DNA of 64,000 nt from Sporosarcina sp. ANT_H38 (GCF_008369195.1 NZ_VOBC01000001.1:2526573-2590572); one strand, 5' to 3'; counted from the stretch's first letter, positions 1 through 10,124 are shown. Notes: generated by a model not told the origin, from the sequence alone. Program-made: numbers and translations.

Positions 1-826
1 ACAATATAATGAAAATTACACCGAGTACGAATGCTGAGATCCAAGTCCCCCTAGAATAAGTGAGGATGAATACTCCAATGAACAAAACAAGATTTACATT
101 CAGAAACCATTTGTATTTCTCAGTTTTGTAAATTGATTGAAGAAATAGGACAGCAATAATTCCGAAAAGCAGTAACAACGCGAGTGAATTCGGATTCCCA
201 GGCAATCCATAGATTCTAACAAAGTTCGTCGCCGAGAGCGTTTTATATTTCCATACATCGGGCAACAGAAGCTGTCTCATAGACAGTTTTTCGATAATGC
301 CATGAACTGAAACGATTAGGCCTGTCCAAACAGTTACCCACGCAAGCCGTTGGAACCATCCTTCTGGTAACAGCATCCGTGAAACTGTGTAATAAAGCAG
401 ATACATAATAATAAATGTCCGTAATTGGAAAATAACAGCTGATGGTAAAACACCTTGAACTAGTCCGCTGACAGCTCCGAACATTAGGAAAGCGAAAAAT
501 GCCCATTCAAACCATTTGAATGAAAACAGAGACTTCCAATCTTTTCTACCTGCAATAATTACTTTTGCAAACGCAATGAACGTGATAAGATCCCCGATTA
601 GCTTAAGGCCCGGATTCACTTCTACAAGGAGCGGGCGAATGCTTACATAGATAACCAGGAATAACAAACTTTGCTGCGGCCTAAAAAATGCGAATAACGC
701 AAAAAACAAGGAAGTAACGACAAGTGCAATCGACGATGGAAGAAACAATGCTATGACGATTACTGCCAATGCTGCGAAGAAATACATGATTTCTTTATCT
801 TTTAATTTCTCTATTATAGTTGTCAT
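1..826 (-). CDS. O-antigen ligase-like (Wzy/WaaL family) membrane protein, 3' end cut by window
   Basis: The reading frame opens at an ATG (complement of 824-826) behind an AGAAAGGGA ribosome binding site and stays open for about 275 codons to the window edge, so the C-terminus is missing. The product begins MTTIIEKLKDKEIMYFF and is made of hydrophobic segments. Two stretches, YGLPGNPNSLALLL and TYSRGTWISAF, fit the O-antigen ligase/polymerase family (Wzy_C, PF04932), where a Ser-Arg-Gly motif sits next to a periplasmic or external loop. In Gram-positive bacteria such proteins polymerise or transfer cell-wall or capsular polysaccharide. A role in the secondary polymer that SLH domains bind is possible, given the two SLH genes next door, but that is inference. 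Confidence 0.75.
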   Translation of the reverse strand, partial: MTTIIEKLKDKEIMYFFAALAVIVIALFLPSSIALVVTSLFFALFAFFRPQQSLLFLVIYVSIRPLLVEVNPGLKLIGDLITFIAFAKVIIAGRKDWKSLFSFKWFEWAFFAFLMFGAVSGLVQGVLPSAVIFQLRTFIIMYLLYYTVSRMLLPEGWFQRLAWVTVWTGLIVSVHGIIEKLSMRQLLLPDVWKYKTLSATNFVRIYGLPGNPNSLALLLLFGIIAVLFLQSIYKTEKYKWFLNVNLVLFIGVFILTYSRGTWISAFVLGVIFIIL

Positions 827-1019
827 GATATTTTCCCTTTCTACGACTAAATCGTTTCATATTAATGAACAAAGTCCTCCGTAATTATAGCATCTTATAA
901 GACGTTGTGGCTTATTCTTTAGTTTCATATTTATTACAGTTCCTTCTTATGTAATTTGAACCTATTAATCTATCAAATTTCTGCTACTATTAAGTAAGAC
1001 TATAGAAGGAGGTTTACAC

Positions 1020-3038
1020 GTGAAAAAATTAATAACTTTCACTTTACTCACACTGCTCATGTTCTCCCCTTTCCTACAGATACAAGCACAGGCAAGTGAC
1101 ATTAAAGGTCACCAGATGGAAAGTGAATTGAATTATTGGATTAAAAAAGGCGTCATTCGAGCAGACGCAAAAGGGAATTATACTCCCAATAAGGCCGTTA
1201 CGAGAGGCGAATTTGCTTCGTATATCGCACGCGCTCTTAAATTACCAGTTTCCACAAAGTACATATTTAAAGACTTGAAAACAAATTCAGGTCGCACAAT
1301 TGAAATCCAGAATGCTGCTGGCGCTGGAATCCTTGCGGGTTACCCAGATGGTACATTTAAAGCCGACGACAAGATTACACGTCAGCAAATGGCAGCTATG
1401 ATGTATAAAGCGATACGTTATATGGACATTCCTGTTAAGAAAAAAACTCTTACATTTAAAGATTCCAAACAGATTTCAGCTAACTTTGTAGATGCAGTCT
1501 CAGTTGCGGTCAATTATAACATTATCCGAGGAGATCACCGAAAAAATGGTGTTTATTTCATGCCAAAAGGGAACGCAACGATTGCACACGCTTCAGCATT
1601 CCTGTTCAGGTTGTTTGCAACTGCCGAAGAATTGAAGCCAACTAAACCTGTAGATCCTGTGGAACCTGGAATTCCTCCAGTGGACGTTCCAGACGTTGAT
1701 CCTGAAGTATACAAAGTAAGTAGAAATTCTAACGGTCAACTTCAACAGACAACGGCACTGTATAAAACATATGAAGATGCATTGGCTGCTTACAATGAAT
1801 CTTCATCCGTTAAAACGATCGAGAAGGATAAAAAAATCATCAAAATGAAAGCAGGTAAAGCTTTCGCTTCGAAGGAAAATAAAACCGCTATCCTTTATAA
1901 AGATTCCTCTTTCCTCACTGTTGCGACATCTATTCAAGAAGGCCGTGAAATGAAATATATAGGAAGCAGCCCGAACCACGTTATTCTCGAACTGGGCGGA
2001 TTGACCTTCTATGCGAAACAAATTGAAGTTGATCTTGTCCCGACTGAACTTGTCACGAAATCTGACTACTATGAAGTTAAACAAGACGGTGTACTGTATC
2101 ACCACACATATGATAATATCTCTAAAAAAACCCTTGCTGAATACTCAATTGGACCTGCAGCTCCGACCATGAGAATTGGAAAAAGTTATACAAGTCTCGA
2201 TGGAGTCCAATTTAAAGAAATGAATTCGAATAATACGATTACGCACTACCCATACTTCCAATTCCAATCCGTCCGTCAACCATCTTCATATAGCGGTGCT
2301 GAACTTGATTACTTTATCGCTGAGATTTTGAAAGACCGTCAGAGTACGGGGGCTGCCCGTTACAAAGATGCTCCAACCAAATCGAAGTTGCTTGGTCTTG
2401 GCAACTATTTGAAAGCGGTTGAAGAAACACATCGTGTCAACGCATTGTTCATTCTTGCCGCAGCCATCCACGAAAGTGATTACGGTATAAGTGAAAATGC
2501 AATAAAGAAAAATAATATTTTCGGCATTAGAGTATTTGATTCCAGTCCGGAATCAGGTGCAATGTACAAACATCCTGAAAATAGTGTCGATGCATTTATT
2601 AAGGAATACATCAACAAAAATTACGCTAACCCACTAGGTGGATATGCAAATGGAGCAAGTCCAGGCAATAAAGTTGTCGGGTTTAATGTGAGGTACGCTA
2701 CCGATCCAAACTGGGGGAGTAAAATCGCCGGACATATGTGGCGAATCGATACATTCCTCGGCAAGAAGGATTACAAACAAGCGGATCTCGGCCGCATCAT
2801 TTATACCGGTCCCGTAGGTGTCAATGTAAGGACAAGCCCTGATGCGTTAAGTGCTAAACTATTCTCTTACAAACCGAAAGACCCCGGCGCCAATGCCGCA
2901 TTCGGCTATCCAGTAGTTATAGTCGATGAAACAGTCGGCAGTGATGGTTTCAAATGGTATAAGGTACTAGCAGACATCAATCCTCCTTCAGACTTCGGCT
3001 GGATTCGATCAGATCTTATAGAGCGAATTACGGAGTAA
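1020..3038 (+). CDS. SLH-domain glucosaminidase (S-layer-associated peptidoglycan hydrolase)
   Basis: The gene starts with GTG behind a strong AGAAGGAGG site. The 672-residue product has a signal peptide (MKKLITFTLLTLLMFSPFLQ, about residues 1-27). Three SLH repeats follow at about 30-210, recognisable from phrases such as GYPDGTFKADDKITRQQMA. A Pro/Val/Asp linker lies near 212-235. The middle part (about 240-430) is unassigned. From about 470 to 590 there is a glucosaminidase domain with the family's Glu in AAAIHESDYG and the segment NNIFGIR. The end (about 595-670) looks like a bacterial SH3 wall-binding domain (GVNVRTSPDAL). It probably cleaves N-acetylglucosaminyl bonds in peptidoglycan while anchored to wall polysaccharide. 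It is convergent with the next gene, and each has its own terminator. Confidence 0.85.
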   Translation: MKKLITFTLLTLLMFSPFLQIQAQASDIKGHQMESELNYWIKKGVIRADAKGNYTPNKAVTRGEFASYIARALKLPVSTKYIFKDLKTNSGRTIEIQNAAGAGILAGYPDGTFKADDKITRQQMAAMMYKAIRYMDIPVKKKTLTFKDSKQISANFVDAVSVAVNYNIIRGDHRKNGVYFMPKGNATIAHASAFLFRLFATAEELKPTKPVDPVEPGIPPVDVPDVDPEVYKVSRNSNGQLQQTTALYKTYEDALAAYNESSSVKTIEKDKKIIKMKAGKAFASKENKTAILYKDSSFLTVATSIQEGREMKYIGSSPNHVILELGGLTFYAKQIEVDLVPTELVTKSDYYEVKQDGVLYHHTYDNISKKTLAEYSIGPAAPTMRIGKSYTSLDGVQFKEMNSNNTITHYPYFQFQSVRQPSSYSGAELDYFIAEILKDRQSTGAARYKDAPTKSKLLGLGNYLKAVEETHRVNALFILAAAIHESDYGISENAIKKNNIFGIRVFDSSPESGAMYKHPENSVDAFIKEYINKNYANPLGGYANGASPGNKVVGFNVRYATDPNWGSKIAGHMWRIDTFLGKKDYKQADLGRIIYTGPVGVNVRTSPDALSAKLFSYKPKDPGANAAFGYPVVIVDETVGSDGFKWYKVLADINPPSDFGWIRSDLIERITE

Positions 3039-3046
3039 AAACAGGT

Positions 3047-3087
3047 AAATCCTGTCCACTTGTGTTTGAGTGGACAGGATTTTTTTG
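3047..3087 (+). terminator. Rho-independent terminator of the SLH glucosaminidase gene
   Basis: A 14-bp perfect inverted repeat (AAATCCTGTCCACT and its complement, 8-nt loop) is followed by a run of seven T residues, nine bases after the stop codon. Confidence 0.9.
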
Positions 3088-3213
3088 TTGATGAAATTGG
3101 TTTTTTTATATTTAATGTCGGGTTAGTTTGGATTGATTTGAAACTGTAATGGCTAATCAACTAACTCTTACGACTTTCGGCAAAACTGGCATTTCCATCC
3201 CTTTTCATCCCCT

Positions 3214-3256
3214 CAAAAAAATCCCCTGCACTGAATAATTCCAGTGCAAGGGATTT
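3214..3256 (-). terminator. Rho-independent terminator of the 755-residue SLH protein gene
   Basis: On the minus strand, AAATCCCTTGCACTGG pairs with CAGTGCAGGGGATTT (one wobble) and is followed by a T run. It lies 20 bases past the stop of the minus-strand gene. Confidence 0.88.
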
Positions 3257-3275
3257 CTATTGTAATCACTTTACC

Positions 3276-5543
3276 TCAAAGAGCATCCGTATGTTCTTTG
3301 CCTGCCGGAAGAATATCCGACATGCCAATACGCTCAAGGCCTTTTTTAATCTTCGTCGTATAACCTAATCTGTTCTTGTCCAAATAACCCGCTTTGGAAC
3401 GAATCATTTCTTCAAAGACTGGCAACTTCTTATCATCGATTGCCGACCACAGTTCATAGGATTTAATTAGATCTTCCAATGTTAAATGTACATAATCGCG
3501 ACCCGAAAATTTATGTTCCGGAGAAACTTTATACCAAATATCGCCGTCAGGACGGATCCACTTGTTTTTTTCCTTTTCAATCGCTGTCTGAATACTCGTA
3601 GCAGTAGCTAAGTATGCAGGATTTTTTAATTCTTGATATGCCATTAGAAGGACGTTCATCCCGCCAAGTGCGTGGTTCATGGACGTATGTGTCTTCACTT
3701 TTTGCACCGAAGGGAAATAGTCTGAAATATAGTAGGACTCTTTGTCCACTTTGACGATATTCCCTTTTCCCTTTTGCGATACAAGCAGATTGGCATAGTT
3801 TTTCAGACCGACATTGTAATCCGTATGCCCAAACGCTTTGCCACCATTATACAAGAACAATGCGATTTGTTCGTTGAATCTGGTATCGACGAACGGAGCC
3901 GTTATACCGTACAAACTTTTAAGGTACGTGCTTGTTACTTCTGTTTCCCAATACGTCGATTTCCCTCTGAATACATCCAAATTGGCAAATGAATTATATA
4001 GAAGGTTTTCATAATACCGTCCGCCAGTTTCGGTATAAAGTGCCATAACCCGGTCCTCTTTCACTAGAAGAAGATTTCGTCCATACCCTCTGCCTGACTT
4101 CGGTATTGGTTCAACCGTTACCGCCATCTTATTGTAAGGACCAGTGGCCGTGTACCATTTGTTTCGTTTTTTATAATAAATCGCTGACTCAAGCATCCAA
4201 GAGTCCATTTGCTTCCGATCCTCAAACAATCGTTCTCCGGAAGACATGAGCCATTGATCGACTATATCGAAGCCTTTCGACTGTAGTCGGTAAACGGAAA
4301 GTTGCGTTTCTCCAAGCTTAACACCACTAAACGCTTCAGACTCCTGATGTAATTCCCTTGTATGACTTTCCGCGCCGGTAGGGTACTTTTGGTTTAGTTC
4401 AGTTGACCGGTATGATTTACCAATCATTCGTTGAGATACTCCACCGTCTGTTTGTATTTTTTCAAAAATGCCTGTTGGATACGTCATCAAATCATGACCA
4501 AACGTTTCATCAAAAACTTTTTTGATTGGGAATCGGCTATATTCATGAAGCACCGCTTTTGATAATCCCTCTTCTGTTTGGATGACATCAACAGTAATCG
4601 GTTTGTTCTGTGGATTTCTCAGTTCGTTGAATAAAAAGTAATCTCCGTTAGGCAGTTCCCTTTTCGTCAATTTAACTGTCACCGATGGAAAACCGCTTAT
4701 GCGGTATGTGAAAACGATATCAGTTGCATGCGCATATTTGACGGTTTTTTCTCCCGCAAATTGCATGATATGATTCGAACGTAAATATGTTTTGGTCGAA
4801 GTCGAAAGTGGAACTTCGACAAATTGCTGCTCTTGTCTGACTGATTCAAATGCACCGAACGTATCTGGTGCTGTAAATACTGTTGCAGGCAATTTCTCGA
4901 TTAACCCGTTTTGCAGCATCGCTCTATGTAGGAATACGACATATGTCGCGCGGTTGACGGCTGTTTTCGGATCGAATGTACCGTCTTCCTTACCAGTTGT
5001 GATACCGTGCTGCGCAAGTACTTTAACGCCCAGTTTATGAGATTCACTAATTTTGTAATCGTCCTTGAATGTGATTTCTTCTCCCGTATCCTGCAACTTG
5101 AAAGCCCTAACGATGACAGTCGCCATCTGCTCACGTGTCAAAGAGTCGCCGACGCCAAAGGTCCCGTCTTCTTTCCCCAAGAAAATGCCGGCTTCATATG
5201 TAGCCATTGCACCTTTCAAATGGGAAGACTTGGCACTGACATCTTTAAATATCGGCTTGTAAGATGCAAATGGTAACTTAAGTGCATTCGTTATCAGGTT
5301 AGCCGCCTGTGCCCGTGATACCTCTAAACTCGGTCTGAATTGCTTGTCCGGATAACCGTTAATAATTTTCAAATCGACAAGTTGGGTTACTTCATCTTTA
5401 GCCCAGAAATCATTATGTACATCCGTAAAACTTGGACTAATTGGATTCGCGCTGGCATTCAATATGCCAAAGCCGAACATTGAAAGAACTGCGACAATCA
5501 GTCCAACTTTTATTGGACCTTTGATTTTTCTCTTGTGTAACAT
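3276..5543 (-). CDS. SLH-domain surface protein with C-terminal alpha-helical, epimerase-like region
   Basis: ATG start behind GGGGAGG. The 755-residue product has a signal peptide (about 1-33) and three N-terminal SLH repeats (about 36-210; NGYPDKQFRPSLEVSRAQAAN and GKEDGTFGVGDSLTREQMAT are typical). Residues about 225-480 form a beta-rich region I cannot assign. The last 250 residues contain repeated helical segments such as HTSMNHALGGMNVLLMAYQE and the acidic/aromatic stretch IRPDGDIWYK. These resemble the alpha/alpha toroid of D-glucuronyl C5-epimerase C-terminal domains (PF06662), but the similarity is weak by eye. It is certainly exported and probably anchored to wall polysaccharide. 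A role in modifying a surface polysaccharide is inference. Confidence 0.75.
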   Translation of the reverse strand: MLHKRKIKGPIKVGLIVAVLSMFGFGILNASANPISPSFTDVHNDFWAKDEVTQLVDLKIINGYPDKQFRPSLEVSRAQAANLITNALKLPFASYKPIFKDVSAKSSHLKGAMATYEAGIFLGKEDGTFGVGDSLTREQMATVIVRAFKLQDTGEEITFKDDYKISESHKLGVKVLAQHGITTGKEDGTFDPKTAVNRATYVVFLHRAMLQNGLIEKLPATVFTAPDTFGAFESVRQEQQFVEVPLSTSTKTYLRSNHIMQFAGEKTVKYAHATDIVFTYRISGFPSVTVKLTKRELPNGDYFLFNELRNPQNKPITVDVIQTEEGLSKAVLHEYSRFPIKKVFDETFGHDLMTYPTGIFEKIQTDGGVSQRMIGKSYRSTELNQKYPTGAESHTRELHQESEAFSGVKLGETQLSVYRLQSKGFDIVDQWLMSSGERLFEDRKQMDSWMLESAIYYKKRNKWYTATGPYNKMAVTVEPIPKSGRGYGRNLLLVKEDRVMALYTETGGRYYENLLYNSFANLDVFRGKSTYWETEVTSTYLKSLYGITAPFVDTRFNEQIALFLYNGGKAFGHTDYNVGLKNYANLLVSQKGKGNIVKVDKESYYISDYFPSVQKVKTHTSMNHALGGMNVLLMAYQELKNPAYLATATSIQTAIEKEKNKWIRPDGDIWYKVSPEHKFSGRDYVHLTLEDLIKSYELWSAIDDKKLPVFEEMIRSKAGYLDKNRLGYTTKIKKGLERIGMSDILPAGKEHTDAL

Positions 5544-5593
5544 TTACAAATATCCTCCCCGCTCACTTACATATTCTGTTCAGTCATTCATCT

Positions 5594-5599
5594 ATAATA
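5594..5599 (-). promoter_or_regulatory. Candidate extended -10 promoter of the 755-residue SLH protein gene
   Basis: Read on the minus strand, TGGTATTAT gives an extended -10 element about 50 bases upstream of the start codon. No good -35 is visible, so this is tentative. Confidence 0.35.
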
Positions 5600-5970
5600 C
5601 CATAGAAGAGTATAGAAAAACCGCCACTTATCTAGGAAGCTTATTTGTTATCCTATGGCTAGTTGGGTAACAAACGCCCAGCAAGAGCCATAGTTACAAA
5701 ATAGAACCTGGAATAACCGTATTAAAAATATCATATTATCGTAAACAAAAATTAGTAGGAAATGAAATAATGGAATATAAATGGGTTATTAAGTTAAGGT
5801 AGAATGACATGTGAATCTCTATGTTGAGGATATCAATTTAATATTGAATAAAACCATTTTTTTCCACAGCTAGCTCGCAAATCATATTCGCTCGCTTTAT
5901 GACAGACAGTTTTATGGGTTGGTGCTAAGGGCTAGGATTAGAGGCCTCAGGTAACACAACAGCGAAATGT

Positions 5971-6159
5971 TTAGTTCCCCTTCGTGATGAAGTTCTGCAA
6001 CGCGACCTCCATCTGATTCGTGTCACTACAGCTATATTCCTTGATAAACAAAAAATTATGTCCTTTTCTTTTCGCCGACTTAATACACGCAGGCATTAAA
6101 AACTTGCACAATTTATCGGATGATTGCTCACCCCTATAAAAAAAGGATCCAATTGCTAT
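5971..6159 (-). pseudogene. Possible remnant open frame in the 5.5-6.2 kb intergenic gap
   Basis: The 645-bp gap between the SLH gene and the symporter gene holds no complete gene. One minus-strand frame is open from 6159 to a stop at 5971. Its last 52 codons read like ordinary protein (for example KFLMPACIKSAKRKG and NFLFIKEYSCSDTNQ). The frame lacks a start with a ribosome binding site, and its upstream part overlaps the symporter terminator. It may be the C-terminal relic of a lost gene or simply chance. The rest of the gap shows nothing I can name. Confidence 0.25.
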
Positions 6160-6182
6160 CTAATTGACAGCAATTGGATCCT
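6138..6182 (-). terminator. Rho-independent terminator of the ESS symporter gene
   Basis: TAGGATCCAATTGCT pairs perfectly with AGCAATTGGATCCT across a short loop and is followed by a T run on the minus strand. It lies directly after the stop codon. Confidence 0.88.
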
Positions 6183-6188
6183 ATTTTA

Positions 6189-7520
6189 TTATGCTTTTCT
6201 ATTCAACCATTTATTTTTAATCGCCATCAGATAAATAACGAATGCAAATGCAAATGTGATAGCAACAAAGACAAAACCTTGAGAGTTCAATACGAGCATC
6301 GGAGCGAATGTAACGAGCATAATTTCAACCGGCGCAATTGGTATATAGGCCAAGCTGTAATCATCCAGCGTCTTACTTTCCGATTTCGGATCGACGATTC
6401 TAAGTAGCGCCATACCCATAGCGACCGTTCCTGTTGTCCAGCCCCATGTGAATATCCCTTTTTCAAACCAGTATTGTGGGAAAAACTTCTTCGAAAAAAT
6501 CGCAAAGAATAAGAATGCATACACAAGTCCAAACACAAATAACAAAATTAACGGAACAGCGTAATCAAGCACAACTGAAATACTGATTGAACCAATTCCG
6601 AATGCTACGAGAATATCCGTCGCACTACCACTAATCCTCGACACAACATCCTTACTGACATACTTATCGGTATCCGTAGAATTTAATATCTTCTTCACGA
6701 ACAATCCAACAAGAAACGCCAATGAAAATGCAGGTATAACAACGCTTGGTAATAGCATCGCACCTAATTGACTTAAATAATAACCGCCCATGGCGATAAT
6801 TATAATGATAGATAAGTGAAAAACGTATGGATCAATCGAGATCGACGACACCGTATCTGTTTCAGACTTCGTTCTCGATTCAGGTGGGATTAATCCCGTT
6901 CTAAGCTCATCTGGCAAATCTTTGAACGAAGCGAGGAATGACGTATGCCCCTTTGATGAACCCCATTTGATGAAGACAATCCCTATTAGTATGGCACTCA
7001 TAATCCCTACAGTGGCAGATGTCATAGCTAATGAAGTCGCTTCTTCCCAGCCATTTTGCGCAAACGTCGCACCAATAGCCGCTGCAGTTCCGTGTCCTCC
7101 TACGAAGCCGGCTGCAAGTAACAAGCCGAAACCGTCATGTACATCCCAAAATGGATTAATCAGTAGGAGCGCGAATAACAATCCTCCACCCCACATTAAT
7201 ACCATTGCAATTTGAGAGTACGACCACATGCTACCGACTCTTGTCTTAATCGCATTCCAGTCAATCCGTGGTGACAGTAACGGCAGTGTTCCAAAGATGA
7301 CTGCTATCAAGATTGCCGGATAGACTCCCATTTGATTTGAAAATGGCAAAAGACCAAAACCATTCGGTCCAAACAGCAAAGCCAGGAGCCCCGCAATGAT
7401 ACTAGCCGGCAAAAACATTTGCTGGATGAACTTAACCTTCGCTCGAATAATCGTCCCTACAAGCAGAAGCAGTGATATCAAACCGAAATCCGTAAATAAA
7501 ACCCATGGTGAAAAATCCAT
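6189..7520 (-). CDS. Sodium:glutamate symporter-like protein (ESS/GltS family)
   Basis: ATG start with AAGGAG eight to nine bases upstream. The 443-residue protein is almost wholly hydrophobic, with about ten to twelve membrane spans. The segment GGHGTAAAIGATFAQ (about residues 140-155) and the second half IFTWGWTTGTVAMGMALLR carry the Gly/Thr-rich re-entrant signatures of ESS-family sodium:glutamate symporters in their two inverted halves. A Na+-coupled organic-anion importer is therefore likely; glutamate as substrate is inferred from family membership. It is transcribed alone, with its own terminator. Confidence 0.8.
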   Translation of the reverse strand: MDFSPWVLFTDFGLISLLLLVGTIIRAKVKFIQQMFLPASIIAGLLALLFGPNGFGLLPFSNQMGVYPAILIAVIFGTLPLLSPRIDWNAIKTRVGSMWSYSQIAMVLMWGGGLLFALLLINPFWDVHDGFGLLLAAGFVGGHGTAAAIGATFAQNGWEEATSLAMTSATVGIMSAILIGIVFIKWGSSKGHTSFLASFKDLPDELRTGLIPPESRTKSETDTVSSISIDPYVFHLSIIIIIAMGGYYLSQLGAMLLPSVVIPAFSLAFLVGLFVKKILNSTDTDKYVSKDVVSRISGSATDILVAFGIGSISISVVLDYAVPLILLFVFGLVYAFLFFAIFSKKFFPQYWFEKGIFTWGWTTGTVAMGMALLRIVDPKSESKTLDDYSLAYIPIAPVEIMLVTFAPMLVLNSQGFVFVAITFAFAFVIYLMAIKNKWLNRKA

Positions 7521-7930
7521 ATTTTTATTCTCCTTATCTATACACTATTTTTCGCTGAATTTAATGCCCCTTTCTCAACACGTATGTAACCGTTTACATG
7601 AACATATAAAAGCATAATATTTTATCAACTTTCACTAAGATAACATTTTTTAAAGCCATAGTAAACTTAACGGACAACTCCGAATTTCATGTTGAATTCA
7701 TAATAGATTTATAATTGATTTCAACTATTGATATGTAATTTGATTCCTAGCAAAAAAATAATGAATTTGTCATATCACATTATCTTCAGTATATGGACAG
7801 GAAGGATTCCGGGAGAAATAATGATAGTATTTCTGGACTTTAAATATGCTTTTAATTATAGCTAAGTAGTTGTTTGTCCCCTCACCCCATTTTTTTACTG
7901 AATAAGATGTTACAGAAAGGAGGTGAAAAA
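7521..7930. other. Intergenic region between symporter and collagen-like gene
   Basis: About 410 bp of AT-rich DNA between divergent genes. It must hold both promoters. I could not pick out a sigma-A promoter with confidence. A sporulation (sigma-K-type) promoter is expected for the exosporium-like gene, but I cannot point to one securely. No repeats or open frames of note. Confidence 0.4.
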
Positions 7931-10021
7931 ATGAATTTTTATAACTATCAAAGAAATTGTTTTAATGGTCGAAAATTTATTATTCCTTGTTCTAGTCACA
8001 ATTTCCGTAAAATAGTATGCACAGGACCTCCTGGACCTCCGGGACCTCCAGGTGCTACTGGTGCTACCGGTGCTACTGGTGCTACTGGTGCTACTGGTGC
8101 TACTGGTGCTACTGGTGCTCAAGGTATTCAAGGATTACCGGGAACTACCGGTGCTACTGGTGCTCAAGGTATTCAAGGATTACCGGGTACTACCGGTGCT
8201 ACTGGTGCTACCGGCGCTCAAGGGTTGCCAGGTACTAATGGCGCGGACGGTGCTACTGGCGCTACCGGCGCTCAAGGTATTCAAGGGTTACCAGGTACTA
8301 ACGGCGTAGACGGTGCTACTGGCGCTACTGGTGCTACTGGTGCTACTGGCGCTCAAGGTATTCAAGGGTTGCCAGGTACTAATGGCGTGGACGGCGCTAC
8401 TGGTGCTACCGGCGCTCAAGGTATTCAAGGGTTGCCAGGTACTAATGGCGTGGACGGCGCTACTGGTGCTACTGGCGCTCAAGGTATTCAAGGATTGCCA
8501 GGTACTAATGGCGCGGACGGCGCTACTGGTGCTACCGGCGCTCAAGGTATTCAAGGGTTGCCAGGTACTAATGGCGCGGACGGCGCTACTGGTGCTACCG
8601 GCGCTCAAGGTATTCAAGGGTTGCCAGGTACTAATGGCGCGGACGGGGCTACTGGCGCTACCGGCGCTCAAGGTATTCAAGGGCTACCAGGTACTGACGG
8701 TGCTACTGGCGCAACTGGTGCTCAAGGTATTCAAGGATTACAGGGAACTACTGGCGCTCCAGGATTACCGGGAACTAACGGAGCTGACGGGGCTACTGGC
8801 CCTCAAGGTATTCAAGGGTTACCAGGTACTGACGGTGCTACTGGCGCAACAGGACCTCAAGGTATTCAAGGGTTACCAGGTACTAATGGTGTAGACGGCG
8901 CTCCAGGATTACCGGGAACTGACGGGGCTACTGGCGCTACAGGACCTCAAGGTATTCAAGGATTACCAGGTACTAACGGCGTGGATGGCGCTCCAGGATT
9001 ACCGGGAACTAACGGAGCTGACGGGGCTACTGGCCCTCAAGGTATTCAAGGATTACCAGGTACTAACGGCGTGGATGGCGCTCCAGGATTACCGGGAACT
9101 AACGGAGCTGACGGGGCTACTGGCCCTCAAGGTATTCAAGGGTTACCAGGTACTAATGGTGTAGACGGAGCTCCAGGATTACCGGGAACTGACGGGGCTA
9201 CTGGCGCTACAGGATTACCGGGAACTAACGGAGCTGACGGGGCTACTGGCCCTCAAGGTATCCAAGGATTACCAGGTACTAACGGCGTGGATGGCGCTCC
9301 AGGATTACCGGGAACTAACGGAGCTGACGGGGCTACTGGCCCTCAAGGTATTCAAGGGTTGCCAGGTACTAATGGCGTGGACGGTGCTACCGGCGCTCAA
9401 GGTATTCAAGGGTTACCAGGTACTAACGGAGCTGACGGTGCTACCGGCGCTCAAGGTATTCAAGGATTGCCAGGTACTAATGGCGCGGACGGCCCTCAAG
9501 GTATTCAAGGGTTACCAGGTGCTAGTACAGTAATACCATTTGCATCAGGAACTTCGGTTGTAACTTTGAATACACTAGCATTAGGATTAGTTGGTACTCC
9601 GGCTCTTGTAGGATTCGGAAGTTCTATTCCAGGCGTTTCTATTCTCGGCAGTTCATTCACACTTCCAGCTCTAAGTAACTTTAGCTTTATGGTTCCTCGT
9701 ACAGGGACCCTTACAAGTATTTCAGCATACTTTAATAGCACAGTAGGACTAAGTCTCATAGGTTCTACGGTGACTGTCCATGCAGAGGTATATCGTGCAT
9801 CCGGCAATAGCAATGAATTTTTCGCAACAGGCGTTACTGTACCTCTAACATTTACTGGAACAATCAATATCGGTACCATAGAGACTAACACCGCTAGCGG
9901 CTTCTCATTAGGAATAAACGCAGGAGATCGTTTACTAATGGTATTTTCCGCTACTGCAACAGGGCTCAGTCTAGTAAACACTATAACAGGTGCTGCAAGT
10001 GCAGGTTTGACAATCAATTAA
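7931..10021 (+). CDS. Collagen-like exosporium glycoprotein with BclB-type C-terminal domain
   Basis: I place the start at the ATG at 7931, five bases after the very strong AAAGGAGGTG site, rather than at 7874; this gives 696 residues. Residues 1-31 form a short Cys-containing leader ([10 protein letters not shown]...). From about residue 32 to 529 there are uninterrupted Gly-X-Y triplets, mainly [12 protein letters not shown] and GAD/GVD. The last 165 residues (from [12 protein letters not shown]) are hydrophobic and beta-rich, like the trimerising C-terminal domain of BclB exosporium proteins. Threonine-rich triplets are usual glycosylation sites in this class. It is probably made in the mother cell and placed on the spore surface. 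Tandem repeats make its length likely to vary between strains. Confidence 0.85.
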   Translation: MNFYNYQRNCFNGRKFIIPCSSHNFRKIVCTGPPGPPGPPGATGATGATGATGATGATGATGAQGIQGLPGTTGATGAQGIQGLPGTTGATGATGAQGLPGTNGADGATGATGAQGIQGLPGTNGVDGATGATGATGATGAQGIQGLPGTNGVDGATGATGAQGIQGLPGTNGVDGATGATGAQGIQGLPGTNGADGATGATGAQGIQGLPGTNGADGATGATGAQGIQGLPGTNGADGATGATGAQGIQGLPGTDGATGATGAQGIQGLQGTTGAPGLPGTNGADGATGPQGIQGLPGTDGATGATGPQGIQGLPGTNGVDGAPGLPGTDGATGATGPQGIQGLPGTNGVDGAPGLPGTNGADGATGPQGIQGLPGTNGVDGAPGLPGTNGADGATGPQGIQGLPGTNGVDGAPGLPGTDGATGATGLPGTNGADGATGPQGIQGLPGTNGVDGAPGLPGTNGADGATGPQGIQGLPGTNGVDGATGAQGIQGLPGTNGADGATGAQGIQGLPGTNGADGPQGIQGLPGASTVIPFASGTSVVTLNTLALGLVGTPALVGFGSSIPGVSILGSSFTLPALSNFSFMVPRTGTLTSISAYFNSTVGLSLIGSTVTVHAEVYRASGNSNEFFATGVTVPLTFTGTINIGTIETNTASGFSLGINAGDRLLMVFSATATGLSLVNTITGAASAGLTIN
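8024..9519 (+). repeat. Collagen-coding tandem repeat array
   Basis: About 1.5 kb of near-identical DNA repeats encode Gly-X-Y units. The first half uses a unit around [19 protein letters not shown]; the second half uses a different higher-order unit ([18 protein letters not shown]). The repeats are highly similar at DNA level, including synonymous positions, which points to recent expansion or gene conversion. They also create long meaningless open frames in other frames. Confidence 0.92.
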
Positions 10022-10078
10022 TAAATTGATATACAAAGAAACATTGCTCCTAACGAAGATTTTAGAACACCAAATAGC

Positions 10079-10124
10079 AAAAAAATAGCCCCTTTCATTT
10101 CACAACAATGAAAGGGGCTTTTTT
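10079..10124. terminator. Bidirectional terminator between collagen-like gene and ilvA
   Basis: AGCCCCTTTCATT and its exact complement flank a 7-nt loop, with A-rich sequence on the left and T-rich on the right. It can therefore end transcription of both convergent units, the collagen-like gene and the ilv-leu operon. Confidence 0.9.

Noticed and set aside
8288..8894. Long open frames on both strands within the collagen-like gene
   Set aside because: They are shadows of the tandem repeat, with monotonous composition and no ribosome binding sites.
8024..9519. Regular repeats resembling a CRISPR array
   Set aside because: The repeats are contiguous Gly-X-Y codons in one large frame with no unique spacers and no cas genes.
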